Source: an uncultured archaeon
Lineage (GTDB): Archaea; Thermoproteota; Nitrososphaeria; JACIWG01
Assembly: GCA_938034445.1 (NCBI GenBank)
Contig: CALHLD010000024.1
Coordinates: 142,144-206,143, forward strand
Reading direction: 5' to 3'
DNA length: 64,000 nt
Shown here one piece after another: positions 1 through 9,224 of the stretch (positions are counted from its first letter, which is position 1; the number at the start of each line of letters is the position of its first letter). The notes under the pieces were generated by a model. The model did no database searches. It had not been told where the DNA came from and worked only from the letters and a program-made list of their open reading frames with translations. The position numbers were made by a program, and so were the translations under genes.

Positions 1-159
1 TTCTATCAATTTTATGTTTAATTATATCCTTAACCTCTTCTACTTTAATTTTAACTTTTTTTTTAAATCAACATTTCTTCCTGTGGTGTATCCATCAAAA
101 GCTTCAGCTAAAAAAAGTAAACTGTTTATCTTACTCTTATCTATTCCAGTTTTTGGCAT
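1..159 (-). CDS. partial unknown protein, possibly frameshifted
   Basis: An ATG on the minus strand at 159 opens a reading frame that starts MPKTGIDKSKIN and runs toward the window edge. It meets a stop just after a run of nine A (minus strand, around 61-56). A one-base change in that run would join it to a following stretch rich in Lys, Glu, Val and Ile that stays open to base 1. Either this is a peptide of about 40 residues or the start of a longer gene with a homopolymer indel. I do not recognise the family. Confidence 0.3.
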
Positions 160-294
160 AATTTTACTTTCATTTATTATTAAGGCTTAATAAATGTTTG
201 TAACATTATCTGGATTGTATATTTTAGATAAAAAGTTTATAATTATTAATAATTTTTAAAAAAAATTTAATATTTAAAAAATTAAAAAGAATAA

Positions 295-308
295 TGCTTA
301 AATATAAA
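295..308 (+). promoter_or_regulatory. TATA box of the amino-acid permease gene
   Basis: The A/T-rich motif cttaaatata sits about 27-30 bases before the ATG at 329. This is the usual archaeal TATA-to-start distance and implies an almost leaderless mRNA. No Shine-Dalgarno sequence precedes the ATG, which fits. Confidence 0.5.
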
Positions 309-328
309 GTAATGATAACCATTTGTTC

Positions 329-2039
329 ATGTCACAAGAAGCGCCCACTCTGTTTGTTAGGAGGGCTTCTGGCTTAGTTAGAACAATAGGTCCGTTTACT
401 GCCTTTATGATTGTCTTCAGCCATACAGTAGGTGGAGGCATCCATAAACTTGCAGTGCAAGCTGCGTACACAAGTCCTGGCGCCTACATTCCATACTCCT
501 TCCTTGTTACAGGTTTGTTAGCAGGATTACCTACTGCCATAATATACACAATGCTTGGCTCAATGATGCCACGAACTGGAGGTGACTATATATTTATAAC
601 GAGAGGTTTAAGCCCAATACTAGGTTTCGTTTCTTCCTGGGGGTTTCTGGTTTACTGAAGTATTAAGTTATGGTATTATCTCCTGGTATTCTATAGACTT
701 TTTTGCAGGTGCGTTAACCATATCTGGTGTTGTGCTTAATAATCCTGGATTAACTGGGTTTGCACAATGGCTTTCTACAATAGAAGGCCACTGGATTGTT
801 GGCTCACTATTTGTTTTCGGTTTTGCTCTACTTGCACTTTTTGGTATGCGGGTATACAGTTGGATAGTAAATATACTGGGCACCCTTGCTATCATAGGTG
901 TTATTAGTAATCTTATTATCTTAGGTGGTTTTGGGCTTGCAACTGGCGCAGCTGTAACTGGATGGAATCGAGTGTTTGGTGAGGGTGCCTATCAAAAAAT
1001 AGTACAAAAGTCTTTTGAGCTCTCTTCTCAATATGGGGCTGTCTTCCCAGTTTCTGTATTTAGTTGGACTGATACAATGCGTGCTGGAATTGGTGCAATA
1101 TGGGCTTACATAGGTATCACATCTGCCGTATATGTAGGTGGTGAAATAAAATCCCCATCAAAAACTTTATTCATTTCACAGGTACTAGGAACAATTGTTA
1201 TTATGCTCTACTATATCGGATTACCTGCATTAGTATATAATACATGGCGCGTTCCTTCTAATATTTTAGAAGAAACAGGAGCAAGTAAAATTCTCGCACA
1301 AATGAATGTACCGCAAGATAGAGTTTACTTTATTGCACTTTACCAATTCCTAATAAATAATTGGGGTTCAAAAAATGTTGCAGCTCTCTTAGGTGTGCCT
1401 GAAACTAGCCTACTTCCAGCTGGTGTAGTAACCACGTATACTGTTACACTTTTGCCCTCTGAATTGGCTTGGCTCCAAGTATTAAATGGTGTACTAGTTG
1501 GAATCGTATTGCTAAAGGACATTCCTGCATTCTTCCTAGTAAGCAGTAGAATGATTTTTGCATGGTCATTTGACAGATTCTTTCCTGAGATTTTCTCTAA
1601 TGTTAACAGCAAATTTAACAGTCCCCATTGGGCTATAATTCTAACAATGATTGGCGGCCTACTTGGTGTTATACTAAATATAATAAGTGGTGAATGGCTT
1701 GCCTCAGTAGACACAACCATGTTATATCAATTTGCTGTAATGATTGCAGGTTTATCCGCAGCAGTTTTACCCTTTATAAGATCAGACATATATGAAAAAT
1801 CACCAGCAAAATATTCAATAGCTGGTATACCTCTACTTAGTCTTTTTGGAATAATTGCCTTTGGATCAAACTTTTATTTCCTAATTGTAGCTGGAACATG
1901 GTTGAATCCAGAAAGAGACTTGGTCATGCAAACCTTCTGGATGGCTCTTGGTGTTGCAATATTTACTGGCTACCTTATTAAGAACGTTAAACGTGGTATT
2001 GACGTAAAAACAATATATACTGAGATTCCACCAGCCTAG
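329..2039 (+). pseudogene. APC-family amino-acid permease, frameshifted
   Basis: Two overlapping reading frames together encode one protein of the amino acid-polyamine-organocation (APC) superfamily, a membrane carrier with about 12 transmembrane helices. The first frame (ATG at 329, MSQEAPTLFVRRASGL) ends at a TGA at 656-658. The second frame continues the same protein (WFTEVLSYGIISW...) to 2039. The break lies in a G5 run at 639-643; removing one G restores SWGFWFTE. The N-terminal GGGIHKLAVQA region corresponds to the substrate-binding first helix of the family. The rest looks intact, so this is either a recent single-base inactivation or a sequencing error. The amino acid carried cannot be told. 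Confidence 0.8.
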
Positions 2040-2082
2040 CCCCCACTATTTTATTTTTATATATGGTTCATGCAAATATAAG

Positions 2083-3048
2083 GTGGCGGTCTTGGCTAAA
2101 ATATTCTTTGCTGTTGACGTTCATGGAAGTACACCTGTATGGCGAAAATGGGTAAATGTAGTAAGTATGTATAAGGTTGATGTACTAATTCTAGCCGGTG
2201 ACCTAACAGGTAAAGCTGTTGTACCAATTTTTAGAAAAAATGGAGAATATGAGACAATAATCCTTAATAAAAGGTATACTGCAAAAAATGAAGAAGAACT
2301 TAAAAAAATTGAGGCCATGATCGAAAGTATGGCTTATTACTATGCGATTATGACCAAAGAAGAAGCAAATGAAGTAGCAAAGGATCCCAAAAAACTAGAT
2401 CTGTTGTTCAAAAACGCTATGGTGGATCGTTTAAGAAAATGGCTTGACCTACTACTGGAAAAAGTTGATACTAATAATGTAACAACAGTTGTCATGCCGG
2501 GAAATGATGATGAACAGTATATTGATGAAACCATCAAAAGTTATGAAGATCGTAACATACTTTATCCCTTAGACAAAACTCTATTACTGCCTCATAACTA
2601 TGAACTCGTCTCCCATGAGTATGTGAATCCAACACCTTGGAGAACTCCTAGAGAAGCTGAAGAGGATAAATTATATAAAATTGTTGAGGATAAAATAAAA
2701 AGATCTAACATTAAAGATTATTCAAAAGCGATCTTTAATTTTCACTGTCCTCCATTTAATACTAACCTAGACCTTGCTCCAAAGTTAGATAAAAACATGA
2801 AAATTGTATATGTAGGTGGTAAGCCAACAATGATTCATGTAGGCAGTACGTCAATAAGGAAGTTAATTGAAAAGTATCAACCAATACTTGGCCTACATGG
2901 ACATATTCATGAAAGTTATGCGAGTGATAAAATAGGAAATACTATTGTGCTCAACCCAGGAAGCGAATACACTGAAGGCATACTAAGAGGCTTTTTCATA
3001 GAATATGATTCCGAAGGTATTAAAAACTATTGGAAAATTGAGGGGTAA
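2083..3048 (+). CDS. calcineurin-like metallophosphoesterase
   Basis: 321 residues with the metal-binding motifs of the metallophosphoesterase superfamily in order: DVHG (D12, H14), GDLTG (D40), GNDD (about 143), FNFHCPP (about 220) and GHIH (about 275). These ligands hold two metal ions for phosphoester hydrolysis. The spacing matches archaeal single-domain cytosolic phosphoesterases; the substrate is unknown. The start is GTG 2083 or the in-frame TTG at 2092; an AGGTGG-like sequence overlaps the GTG, so the TTG is possible. Three bases separate it from the next gene, so the two are probably co-transcribed. Confidence 0.85.
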   Translation: MAVLAKIFFAVDVHGSTPVWRKWVNVVSMYKVDVLILAGDLTGKAVVPIFRKNGEYETIILNKRYTAKNEEELKKIEAMIESMAYYYAIMTKEEANEVAKDPKKLDLLFKNAMVDRLRKWLDLLLEKVDTNNVTTVVMPGNDDEQYIDETIKSYEDRNILYPLDKTLLLPHNYELVSHEYVNPTPWRTPREAEEDKLYKIVEDKIKRSNIKDYSKAIFNFHCPPFNTNLDLAPKLDKNMKIVYVGGKPTMIHVGSTSIRKLIEKYQPILGLHGHIHESYASDKIGNTIVLNPGSEYTEGILRGFFIEYDSEGIKNYWKIEG

Positions 3049-3050
3049 AA

Positions 3051-3866
3051 GTGACTAATTCCCATTTCATTACATTAGGTGAAGACGAATTTATTAATGA
3101 GGCACTAAATATTGTCTCAAAAGCGGAAGAAAAGGGAATTATACTAAGAATATTAGGCTCATTAGCCGTTCGTTTATATATCTCTGGTAATCAACAAGCT
3201 CTTTTGTTGCATAGAAGAAGACTCAACGCTCCAGAACAAGTTTTTACAGATTTGGATCTTATTGGCTATGGCAAGCAAAGAGGTTCTATAGAAAAATTTT
3301 TTAATGATCTTCAGTATCAGCCTGATAGAATTGTTAATCGTATATTTGGAGACCGTAGACTAATATTCTATCATCCAAAAGGTTATTTTATGGTTGACAT
3401 ATTTTTAAACAAATTAGAGTTTAGCCATGATATTTATTTTGGAGAAAAACCTGGTAAAGGTCGTCTAGAACTCTCATATCCAGCAATAACTCCTACTGAT
3501 ATAGTTCTTGAAAAGCTTCAAATTCATAAAATAAATAGAAAGGACTTAATAGATTTAGCTGCTATTTTTCTTGTAAAGGATGTAAACTCTGACCCTCTAT
3601 CCATTAATGGCTCCTATATTGCTAAAATTCTCTCCCAAGACTGGGGTTTTTGGTATGATGCAACGAACAATTTAAATAAATTAAAGTCCATAGTAAAAGA
3701 ACTATTTGAATTAAAAGAGCTCCAAGAAGAATACTCAAAAATTATCCAAAAAGTAGATTCTCTTTTATCAATGATAGAGAAGGAGCCGAAATCAAAGGAT
3801 TGGCTGAAAAGAAGTCAGATTGGGACCAAAAAGCCTTGGTATAGAGAAGTTGAAGATTTATTCTAA
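3051..3866 (+). CDS. nucleotidyltransferase-fold protein
   Basis: 271 residues. The N-terminal part contains GSLAVRLY (about residue 37) followed by FTDLDLIGYG (about residue 67), the GS...DxD arrangement of the polymerase-beta-like nucleotidyltransferase superfamily. The later VDIF stretch could supply the third acidic residue. It resembles AbiEii-type or uncharacterised archaeal nucleotidyltransferases. The C-terminal 100 residues are helical and charged. It starts with GTG three bases after the phosphoesterase, so the pair likely works together, for instance adding and removing a nucleotide group. That role is inference; no antitoxin-like partner is adjacent. Confidence 0.6.
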   Translation: MTNSHFITLGEDEFINEALNIVSKAEEKGIILRILGSLAVRLYISGNQQALLLHRRRLNAPEQVFTDLDLIGYGKQRGSIEKFFNDLQYQPDRIVNRIFGDRRLIFYHPKGYFMVDIFLNKLEFSHDIYFGEKPGKGRLELSYPAITPTDIVLEKLQIHKINRKDLIDLAAIFLVKDVNSDPLSINGSYIAKILSQDWGFWYDATNNLNKLKSIVKELFELKELQEEYSKIIQKVDSLLSMIEKEPKSKDWLKRSQIGTKKPWYREVEDLF

Positions 3867-3881
3867 ATTTTGCAAATATAG

Positions 3882-3957
3882 TGGGGTCGATGGGATTTGA
3901 ACCCATGATTTCACGGGCCCGAACCGTGTAGCCTGGACCAGACTAGCTGACGACCCC
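3882..3957 (-). tRNA. tRNA-Pro (CGG)
   Basis: Reading the minus strand gives a 7-bp acceptor stem (GGGGTCG with CGACCCC), an anticodon stem CACGG/CCGTG around the loop TTCGGGC with anticodon CGG, and a T arm ATGGG-TTCAAAT-CCCAT. The discriminator is A. No intron is seen and CCA is not encoded. Confidence 0.93.
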
Positions 3958-4020
3958 AATACCATCAAAGAGATAACCATATATACCCCTTATTAAATCT
4001 AAAGTTGATGCCGGGAGCGT

Positions 4021-4123
4021 GCCGAGATACACATCGCTCGAAAGCTCAGCCTGGTTAGAGCGCTGGACTCATAATCCAGAGGTCGCGGGTTCGAAACCTC
4101 AGGCGAAAAGCCCGCTCTCGGCA
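4021..4123 (+). tRNA. tRNA-Met (CAT) with two 14-nt introns
   Basis: The acceptor GCCGAGA pairs perfectly with TCTCGGC and the anticodon loop is CTCATAA. Two insertions interrupt the body. Intron 1 (4029-4042) lies between positions 8 and 9; CGAG/CTCG forms a 4-bp central helix flanked by 3-nt bulges ATA and AAA. Intron 2 (4096-4109) lies in the T loop (59/60); GGG/CCC, a 4-bp TTCG/CGAA helix and bulges AAA and AAG make a clean bulge-helix-bulge. Splicing both gives a 75-nt tRNA with U8, A9 and a normal T loop. Probably elongator Met; tRNA-Ile with a modified CAU anticodon is an alternative. Confidence 0.88.
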
Positions 4124-4203
4124 TAAATAAAATTTTTATAAAAATGCTTAAAACATTCAAAATAAATAGGGTTCACAATGTATTGGTGTAATTGTGATCC
4201 ACT

Positions 4204-5322
4204 TTGCCGCTGCAAGAGAAAGAAATTAGTGTATTTGTACCTGTTTATGTAAACTCTGACCTATTAGATTCTCTGCTAGAAGAATTAGTGAGAGATAACT
4301 ATGAAAATAAGGAAATTTTTGTTATTATTGATAATCCTAACCAAGATTCATTAAATCTTGTTGAAAAATATAAAAATAAGGTATTTTTTATTTTAAATAA
4401 TCAAAGAATAGGTAAAGTAAATGCGTTAAATAAGGCCGTAAATTATTCTAAGGGTGACATTCTTCTTTTCCTTGACTCTGATATAAAACTGAACAATAAT
4501 GACGGCTCTTTTCTAAGCAAAATAGTAAGTGAAATGACTGAAACAGACATTCTTGATATAAAAAAGGATATAATAAGGGATTCATTTATTTCAAAAATGG
4601 TTAATTATGAATATATTAGTTCAAACTTTGTAAGTTATCTTTATTCCAGATTTGCAAAAAAATGTGTAGGTATTAATGGTGCCGCTTTTGCTATAAAAAA
4701 AGATGTCTTTAAAGAAGTTGGAGGTTTCTCAAAAGTGGTTTCAGAAGATTTTGATTTAGCTATTAAAGTCGCATTAAGAGATAAATACTTTAAATTTTAT
4801 GAGAAAATAGAAGTTAAAACAAAATCTCCTGGAACTTGGAAGGATTGGTTTGCTCAAAGGAAAAGATGGAGCATCGGTGTTGGCTTATGGCTTAAAGATC
4901 ATTGGCGTGAACTATTAAAGTATGTTAGGCAATATCCTTCTCTTGCATTATTAAGTTTTGTTATACTTTTTCCTACGTTCATTCCTATCCTTTTATCCTA
5001 TTTTTTATCAAATTTTTTAGGTTATAAGCTTCTAAATTTTATTATAATATTTTTTGCTACAAAGTTCCCTCTACTTATTGCTTTTCCCTTTATTTTCTCT
5101 ATATCACTTTTACTTCTAACAAGTTTTATGAATTTTGTAATAAGCTTTATATTATTTTTGACACTTTTCTTTTTATTTGCTAAAAAATTGAATTTTCATT
5201 TTAACATTTTAGAATTTACAATATATTATTATTTTTATCAACCCTTTGCATTTTTTGTCTTAATTATAGGAATAATCACTCCTTTTGTATACAAAAAATA
5301 TAAACTTGATTGGAAAATTTAA
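4204..5322 (+). CDS. family 2 glycosyltransferase, membrane-anchored
   Basis: 372 residues. The N-terminal GT-A domain (1-230) has the nucleotide-sugar site DSD at 91-93, a GINGAAFAI acceptor segment, SEDFD with the likely catalytic acid, and a QRKRW motif (about 220) as in processive hyaluronan/cellulose-synthase-like enzymes. The remaining 140 residues are very hydrophobic, with about four membrane helices, so the enzyme works at the cytoplasmic face of the membrane. The product (polysaccharide or lipid-linked sugar) is unknown. The first usable start is TTG 4204. It stands alone between tRNA genes. Confidence 0.82.
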   Translation: MPLQEKEISVFVPVYVNSDLLDSLLEELVRDNYENKEIFVIIDNPNQDSLNLVEKYKNKVFFILNNQRIGKVNALNKAVNYSKGDILLFLDSDIKLNNNDGSFLSKIVSEMTETDILDIKKDIIRDSFISKMVNYEYISSNFVSYLYSRFAKKCVGINGAAFAIKKDVFKEVGGFSKVVSEDFDLAIKVALRDKYFKFYEKIEVKTKSPGTWKDWFAQRKRWSIGVGLWLKDHWRELLKYVRQYPSLALLSFVILFPTFIPILLSYFLSNFLGYKLLNFIIIFFATKFPLLIAFPFIFSISLLLLTSFMNFVISFILFLTLFFLFAKKLNFHFNILEFTIYYYFYQPFAFFVLIIGIITPFVYKKYKLDWKI

Positions 5323-5324
5323 CA

Positions 5325-5400
5325 AGCCCTGGGCGGGGGTTGAACCCGCGAACCTCCGCCTTACCAAGGCGGCGCTCTAACCAGGCTGAGCTACCAGGGC
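5325..5400 (-). tRNA. tRNA-Thr (GGT)
   Basis: On the minus strand the acceptor GCCCTGG pairs with CCAGGGC, the anticodon stem CCGCC/GGCGG encloses TTGGTAA (anticodon GGT), and the T arm is GCGGG-TTCAACC-CCCGC. The discriminator is U, as is typical of archaeal tRNA-Thr. No intron. Confidence 0.92.
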
Positions 5401-5496
5401 TCAAACAAGGTTAGCAAAGCTTTCTATTTATAAATAACTGTTTACCTAAATATTTTTATACGAAAGAGTTTACCGGTTTTATACCAATTGAGCACT

Positions 5497-7911
5497 ATGC
5501 TTGGCAATATATTAGACAAAAAAACCTTCGATCCTGAAGATGAACTATCTATTTTAGAGTATTGGAAAAAGTCAAATGTTTACCGTTCTTTCGACCCTTC
5601 TTATGAATGGTTTGTGATAGATATCCCCCCTCCATATGCTACGGGCTCAATGCATGTTGGCGGTTCAGCACATTATGTACAAATTGATATAATTGCAAGG
5701 TATTTCCGGATGAATCAAAAAAATGTCTTCTTTCCTTGGGGTGTTGATAGAAATGGTTTGCCAGTTGAATTAATGGCAGAAAAAAGATTGAATAAAAAAG
5801 CAACCGAAATTCCTAGGGAAGAGTTTCTACAACAGTGTAAGAATATACTTGATGAAACAGAAAGTAAAATAGTTGAAACATTATATAGACTGGGTCTAAG
5901 TTGTGATTTTGAAAATTGTTATAGAACTGATTCACCCGAGTATCGTGCCTTTACACAGGAAACGTTCATTGAAGTTTGGAATAAAGGTCTAGTTTATGAG
6001 GAGGAACGACCGGTTAACTGGTGCCCAAGTTGTAGAACTACGATTGCTGATGCGGAATTAGAGAAGGAAGAAAGAAATGCCACGCTATATTATATAAAAT
6101 TTAAGTTAAGTTCATTATCTAATCCTTTAAGTGAAATAATTGTTGCCACAACTAGACCCGAACTATTAGGTGCCTGTCAAGCAATAATATTTAATCCCAA
6201 TGATAAGAGATATTCTAATTTAGAAGGTTCGCATGTTACGGTTCCAATATACGACTATAACGTTCCAATAATATCGCATCCATATGCAAAACCGGAATTT
6301 GGCAGTGGACTAGTAATGATTTGCTCTTATGGTGACCAATCAGACATAAGACTCTTTAAAGAATTAAGGCTAAAACCAAAAGTTTTAATAAATGAATCTG
6401 CAATAATGAATGAAAATTCAGGCCCACTTTGTGGGCTTAGTGTAGAAGAAGCTAGAAAAAAAATAGTCTCCATGTTGGAAGAAAAATCTCTATTACTAAA
6501 GAAAGAAACAATTGTTCAAAACGTTCCCGTATGTTGGCGGTGTTCAACACCAGTTGAATACATAAATGTAAAAGAATACTATCTAAAACAAATTGATTTC
6601 TTAGATGAAATTTTAAAGATATCAAAGGAACAGATAAAATTTTTTCCACCAGAATCTATTAATATACTAATTAATTGGATAAAATCCATTACATCCGATT
6701 GGCCTATCTCCAGGAGACGATTTTATGGAACAGAAATCCCGATCTGGTATTGTAAAAAATGCGGTTCCCCAAACCTACCTAAACCAGGCAGCTATTATCA
6801 GCCATGGAAACAATCTTTTCCACTTAAAACTTGTAGCAATTGTGGTGGTACCACTTTTGAAGGTGAGGTTAGAACATTTGACACTTGGGTTGATTCTAGT
6901 GTGTCAGCTTTGTATGTGTTGAAATTGGGTAGAAAACTAGGCTATTCTTTACCAGATGTTCCAGTTGGGATGCGCCCCCAAGGGATTGACATTGTTAGAA
7001 CATGGCTCTTCTATTCTCTTCTAAGAATTTACCAATTAACTCAAAAGCCAGCTTTCAAGTACGTTAGACTTTCAGGTATGGGCCTTGATGAGCATGGTCG
7101 TGCTATGCATAGACATTTGGGAAATGTTATCTATCCTGAACCAGTAGTGAAAAAATATGGTGCTGACGCTTTTAGATTTTGGGCTGCATGTGAAGCAAAG
7201 TTAGGCTCGAATTATCTATTTTCAGAAAAAAGAGTTGCTGGTGCAAAAAAGTTTATTACAAAACTTTGGAACATATCCCGCTTTATATCGCAATTTCCAT
7301 ATTATGATATCACACCAGTGGAACCAATAGATAAAGCTATATTAGAAAAGCTTGATGAATTAATACAAGTATGTAGAAAATCGTTTGATGAACTTGATTC
7401 CTTTGAAGCGGCAAAAGCTATTAGATACTTTACTTGGAACATATTTGCCGACCATTATATTGAGGCTGTAAAGTCTAGAGCTTATAACAAAAACAACGAA
7501 TTCTCAGAAGTTTCTTCAAAAAGTGCTATTTCCACACTTTATCATGTCCTTTATTCAGTAGTCTGTCTACTTGCACCTATAACACCATTCGTTTCCGAAG
7601 CAATTTATCAAAAAATCTTCCATTTCAAAAAGAGTGTTCATCTTGAAACCTATCCTATGCCTAAAGGAATGAGCAAAATCTTTTCACCATACTTTGATAA
7701 ATTTATGTACTTAAATTCACTTATATGGAATTACAAAAAGAAGCGATCTTTATCCCTTGCTTCTCCTATTTCAGGATTGTGTTTGCCTGATGATTTAAAA
7801 ATATTCGAAAAAGAAATAGTATCAATGCATAAAGTTGAGAACATATTTTTCGGCTCTCCACCATCTAATAACTTCGAAATGCTTGATGAGAGCGTTTTTG
7901 TTAAGCTCTAG
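5497..7911 (+). CDS. valS: valyl-tRNA synthetase
   Basis: About 804 residues from ATG 5497; a TTG nine bases upstream is also in frame. Class I synthetase: the HIGH-equivalent motif (PPPYATGSMHVGG, residues 47-59) and the CP1 editing domain (ATTRPELLGAC, later GSGLVMICSYGD) identify ValRS, which charges tRNA-Val and hydrolyses mischarged threonine. CxxC pairs near 177, 350, 427 and 455 suggest zinc knuckles. The KMSKS loop is replaced by AMHRHLGN (about residue 540) and HIGH reads HVGG, so both signatures are divergent. I recall related substitutions in an archaeal ValRS clade, so it is probably active. It is the only ValRS in the window. Confidence 0.88.
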   Translation: MLGNILDKKTFDPEDELSILEYWKKSNVYRSFDPSYEWFVIDIPPPYATGSMHVGGSAHYVQIDIIARYFRMNQKNVFFPWGVDRNGLPVELMAEKRLNKKATEIPREEFLQQCKNILDETESKIVETLYRLGLSCDFENCYRTDSPEYRAFTQETFIEVWNKGLVYEEERPVNWCPSCRTTIADAELEKEERNATLYYIKFKLSSLSNPLSEIIVATTRPELLGACQAIIFNPNDKRYSNLEGSHVTVPIYDYNVPIISHPYAKPEFGSGLVMICSYGDQSDIRLFKELRLKPKVLINESAIMNENSGPLCGLSVEEARKKIVSMLEEKSLLLKKETIVQNVPVCWRCSTPVEYINVKEYYLKQIDFLDEILKISKEQIKFFPPESINILINWIKSITSDWPISRRRFYGTEIPIWYCKKCGSPNLPKPGSYYQPWKQSFPLKTCSNCGGTTFEGEVRTFDTWVDSSVSALYVLKLGRKLGYSLPDVPVGMRPQGIDIVRTWLFYSLLRIYQLTQKPAFKYVRLSGMGLDEHGRAMHRHLGNVIYPEPVVKKYGADAFRFWAACEAKLGSNYLFSEKRVAGAKKFITKLWNISRFISQFPYYDITPVEPIDKAILEKLDELIQVCRKSFDELDSFEAAKAIRYFTWNIFADHYIEAVKSRAYNKNNEFSEVSSKSAISTLYHVLYSVVCLLAPITPFVSEAIYQKIFHFKKSVHLETYPMPKGMSKIFSPYFDKFMYLNSLIWNYKKKRSLSLASPISGLCLPDDLKIFEKEIVSMHKVENIFFGSPPSNNFEMLDESVFVKL

Positions 7912-9167
7912 TTATGATATTTATATTTTAATATTGCACCAATTCCTCCAAAATTTTTAAGCATAGTACCTGCTTCTGTTTTTGAAGAGATAACCTCAAC
8001 TTTTGCCCCGACCATATCTGCTTTTCTAGCAATATATTCTATGTAGTCCTCTTCCTCTATTTCATAATCTGCTCTTTGACATCCTGTACATGTTTCGGTG
8101 ATAATTTCTTGTTTTCGTTTTATGTACTCTTCACGGGTAATATGTTCAACCTTTTCTTTTCCACAGTATTTGCATTTCACTTTAAGTATTATCATGTTAA
8201 GATCTTCAACAATGATTATTATATCCACATTTCCTTGATTTAAGCTATTCTCTATTGCTTGGATCCCATAGAGTGCAAGACCATTTTCCTTAGAAACTTC
8301 ACGCAAAAAGTTTTGAACTAACTTCATTTCTTCAACAAGTCTTAAATCTTCTAAAACTTTTTCTGCTTTCATGACCGTTTCGCGAATACCTTCTTCACCA
8401 GCATAGGATGTGTCTATAACAGCAACGATCTTATCTCTAAGCTGATAATGTAAATACTCACCTTTTAAAAAATCATCTTTTGTTGGACCTGGACCGCTGA
8501 TAATTAGTTTGGTTATATTATTTTCCTCTAAAAATAGTTTTGTTGCATGTTTTCCAACACGATGAAAAAATTCATTTATTTCCATTTCCCTAAGTCGCTC
8601 AAATCTTCGTGCGGACTGTCCTCCTGCCCTATGCTTTCCTGAAACTCCAGATGTTAAAACCTCGGCAACCTCAACTCTATCTCCATAAAGTAGTCCTAAA
8701 CCCGCTTCAGATGTATCTATAGAAATTATCCCAATATATGTTTCTTCTTTCAACATTTCCTTTAAAAATTCTGTATGGAAATGATCATCACATCTATAAA
8801 GGTATGTTTGTACAGGTTTGATTGGCACTATCTCATAAAGAAAGATTGTTTCGCTTCCTAATCCATTTGTTGGTAAAGCGCCACAAAATATTACTAATCC
8901 ATTTTCTGGTGTTTTCTTATAAAGTTTTAGACGTTGCATGGTTTTTACTAGCGCATCTTGTACATGGTTTCTTGTAGTATCTGACTTTATGTTAGATGCG
9001 GTTCCCCACTCTTCTCTTAAGGCATTTATTACTTCATGAATTGGTTTTCCTGGAGGTATGTATAGTGAAATTAGTTCGGTGCCTCTTCCTTTTTTCTTTG
9101 AAAGTTCTGCCACTAATTGTTTTAATCTATATTTTTCAACTGAACTCTTCTCTTCTACTTTACTCAT
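7908..9167 (-). CDS. prf1: peptide chain release factor aRF1
   Basis: 419 residues. It has the stop-codon recognition motif NIKS (59-62), the GGQ motif (AGGQSARRF, about 183) that triggers peptide release in the ribosomal peptidyl-transferase centre, and a C-terminal domain with a CxxC...CxxC zinc knuckle (CKYCG...CTGCQ). It ends with the conserved GGIGAILKY block. Together these define the archaeal/eukaryotic class-1 factor that reads all three stop codons. Its 3' end overlaps the ValRS stop by four bases on the opposite strand. Confidence 0.95.
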   Translation of the reverse strand: MSKVEEKSSVEKYRLKQLVAELSKKKGRGTELISLYIPPGKPIHEVINALREEWGTASNIKSDTTRNHVQDALVKTMQRLKLYKKTPENGLVIFCGALPTNGLGSETIFLYEIVPIKPVQTYLYRCDDHFHTEFLKEMLKEETYIGIISIDTSEAGLGLLYGDRVEVAEVLTSGVSGKHRAGGQSARRFERLREMEINEFFHRVGKHATKLFLEENNITKLIISGPGPTKDDFLKGEYLHYQLRDKIVAVIDTSYAGEEGIRETVMKAEKVLEDLRLVEEMKLVQNFLREVSKENGLALYGIQAIENSLNQGNVDIIIIVEDLNMIILKVKCKYCGKEKVEHITREEYIKRKQEIITETCTGCQRADYEIEEEDYIEYIARKADMVGAKVEVISSKTEAGTMLKNFGGIGAILKYKYHN

Positions 9168-9224
9168 TTTCCTCTCACATTATGTTTTTATTTTACTATT
9201 TATGATACTATATGCGAGATACCC

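Noticed and set aside
4010..4016. tRNA-Met starting at 4010 (GCCGGGA) instead of 4021
   Set aside because: The 4021 start gives a perfect acceptor stem plus U8-A9 and a clean bulge-helix-bulge; the 4010 start lacks U8.
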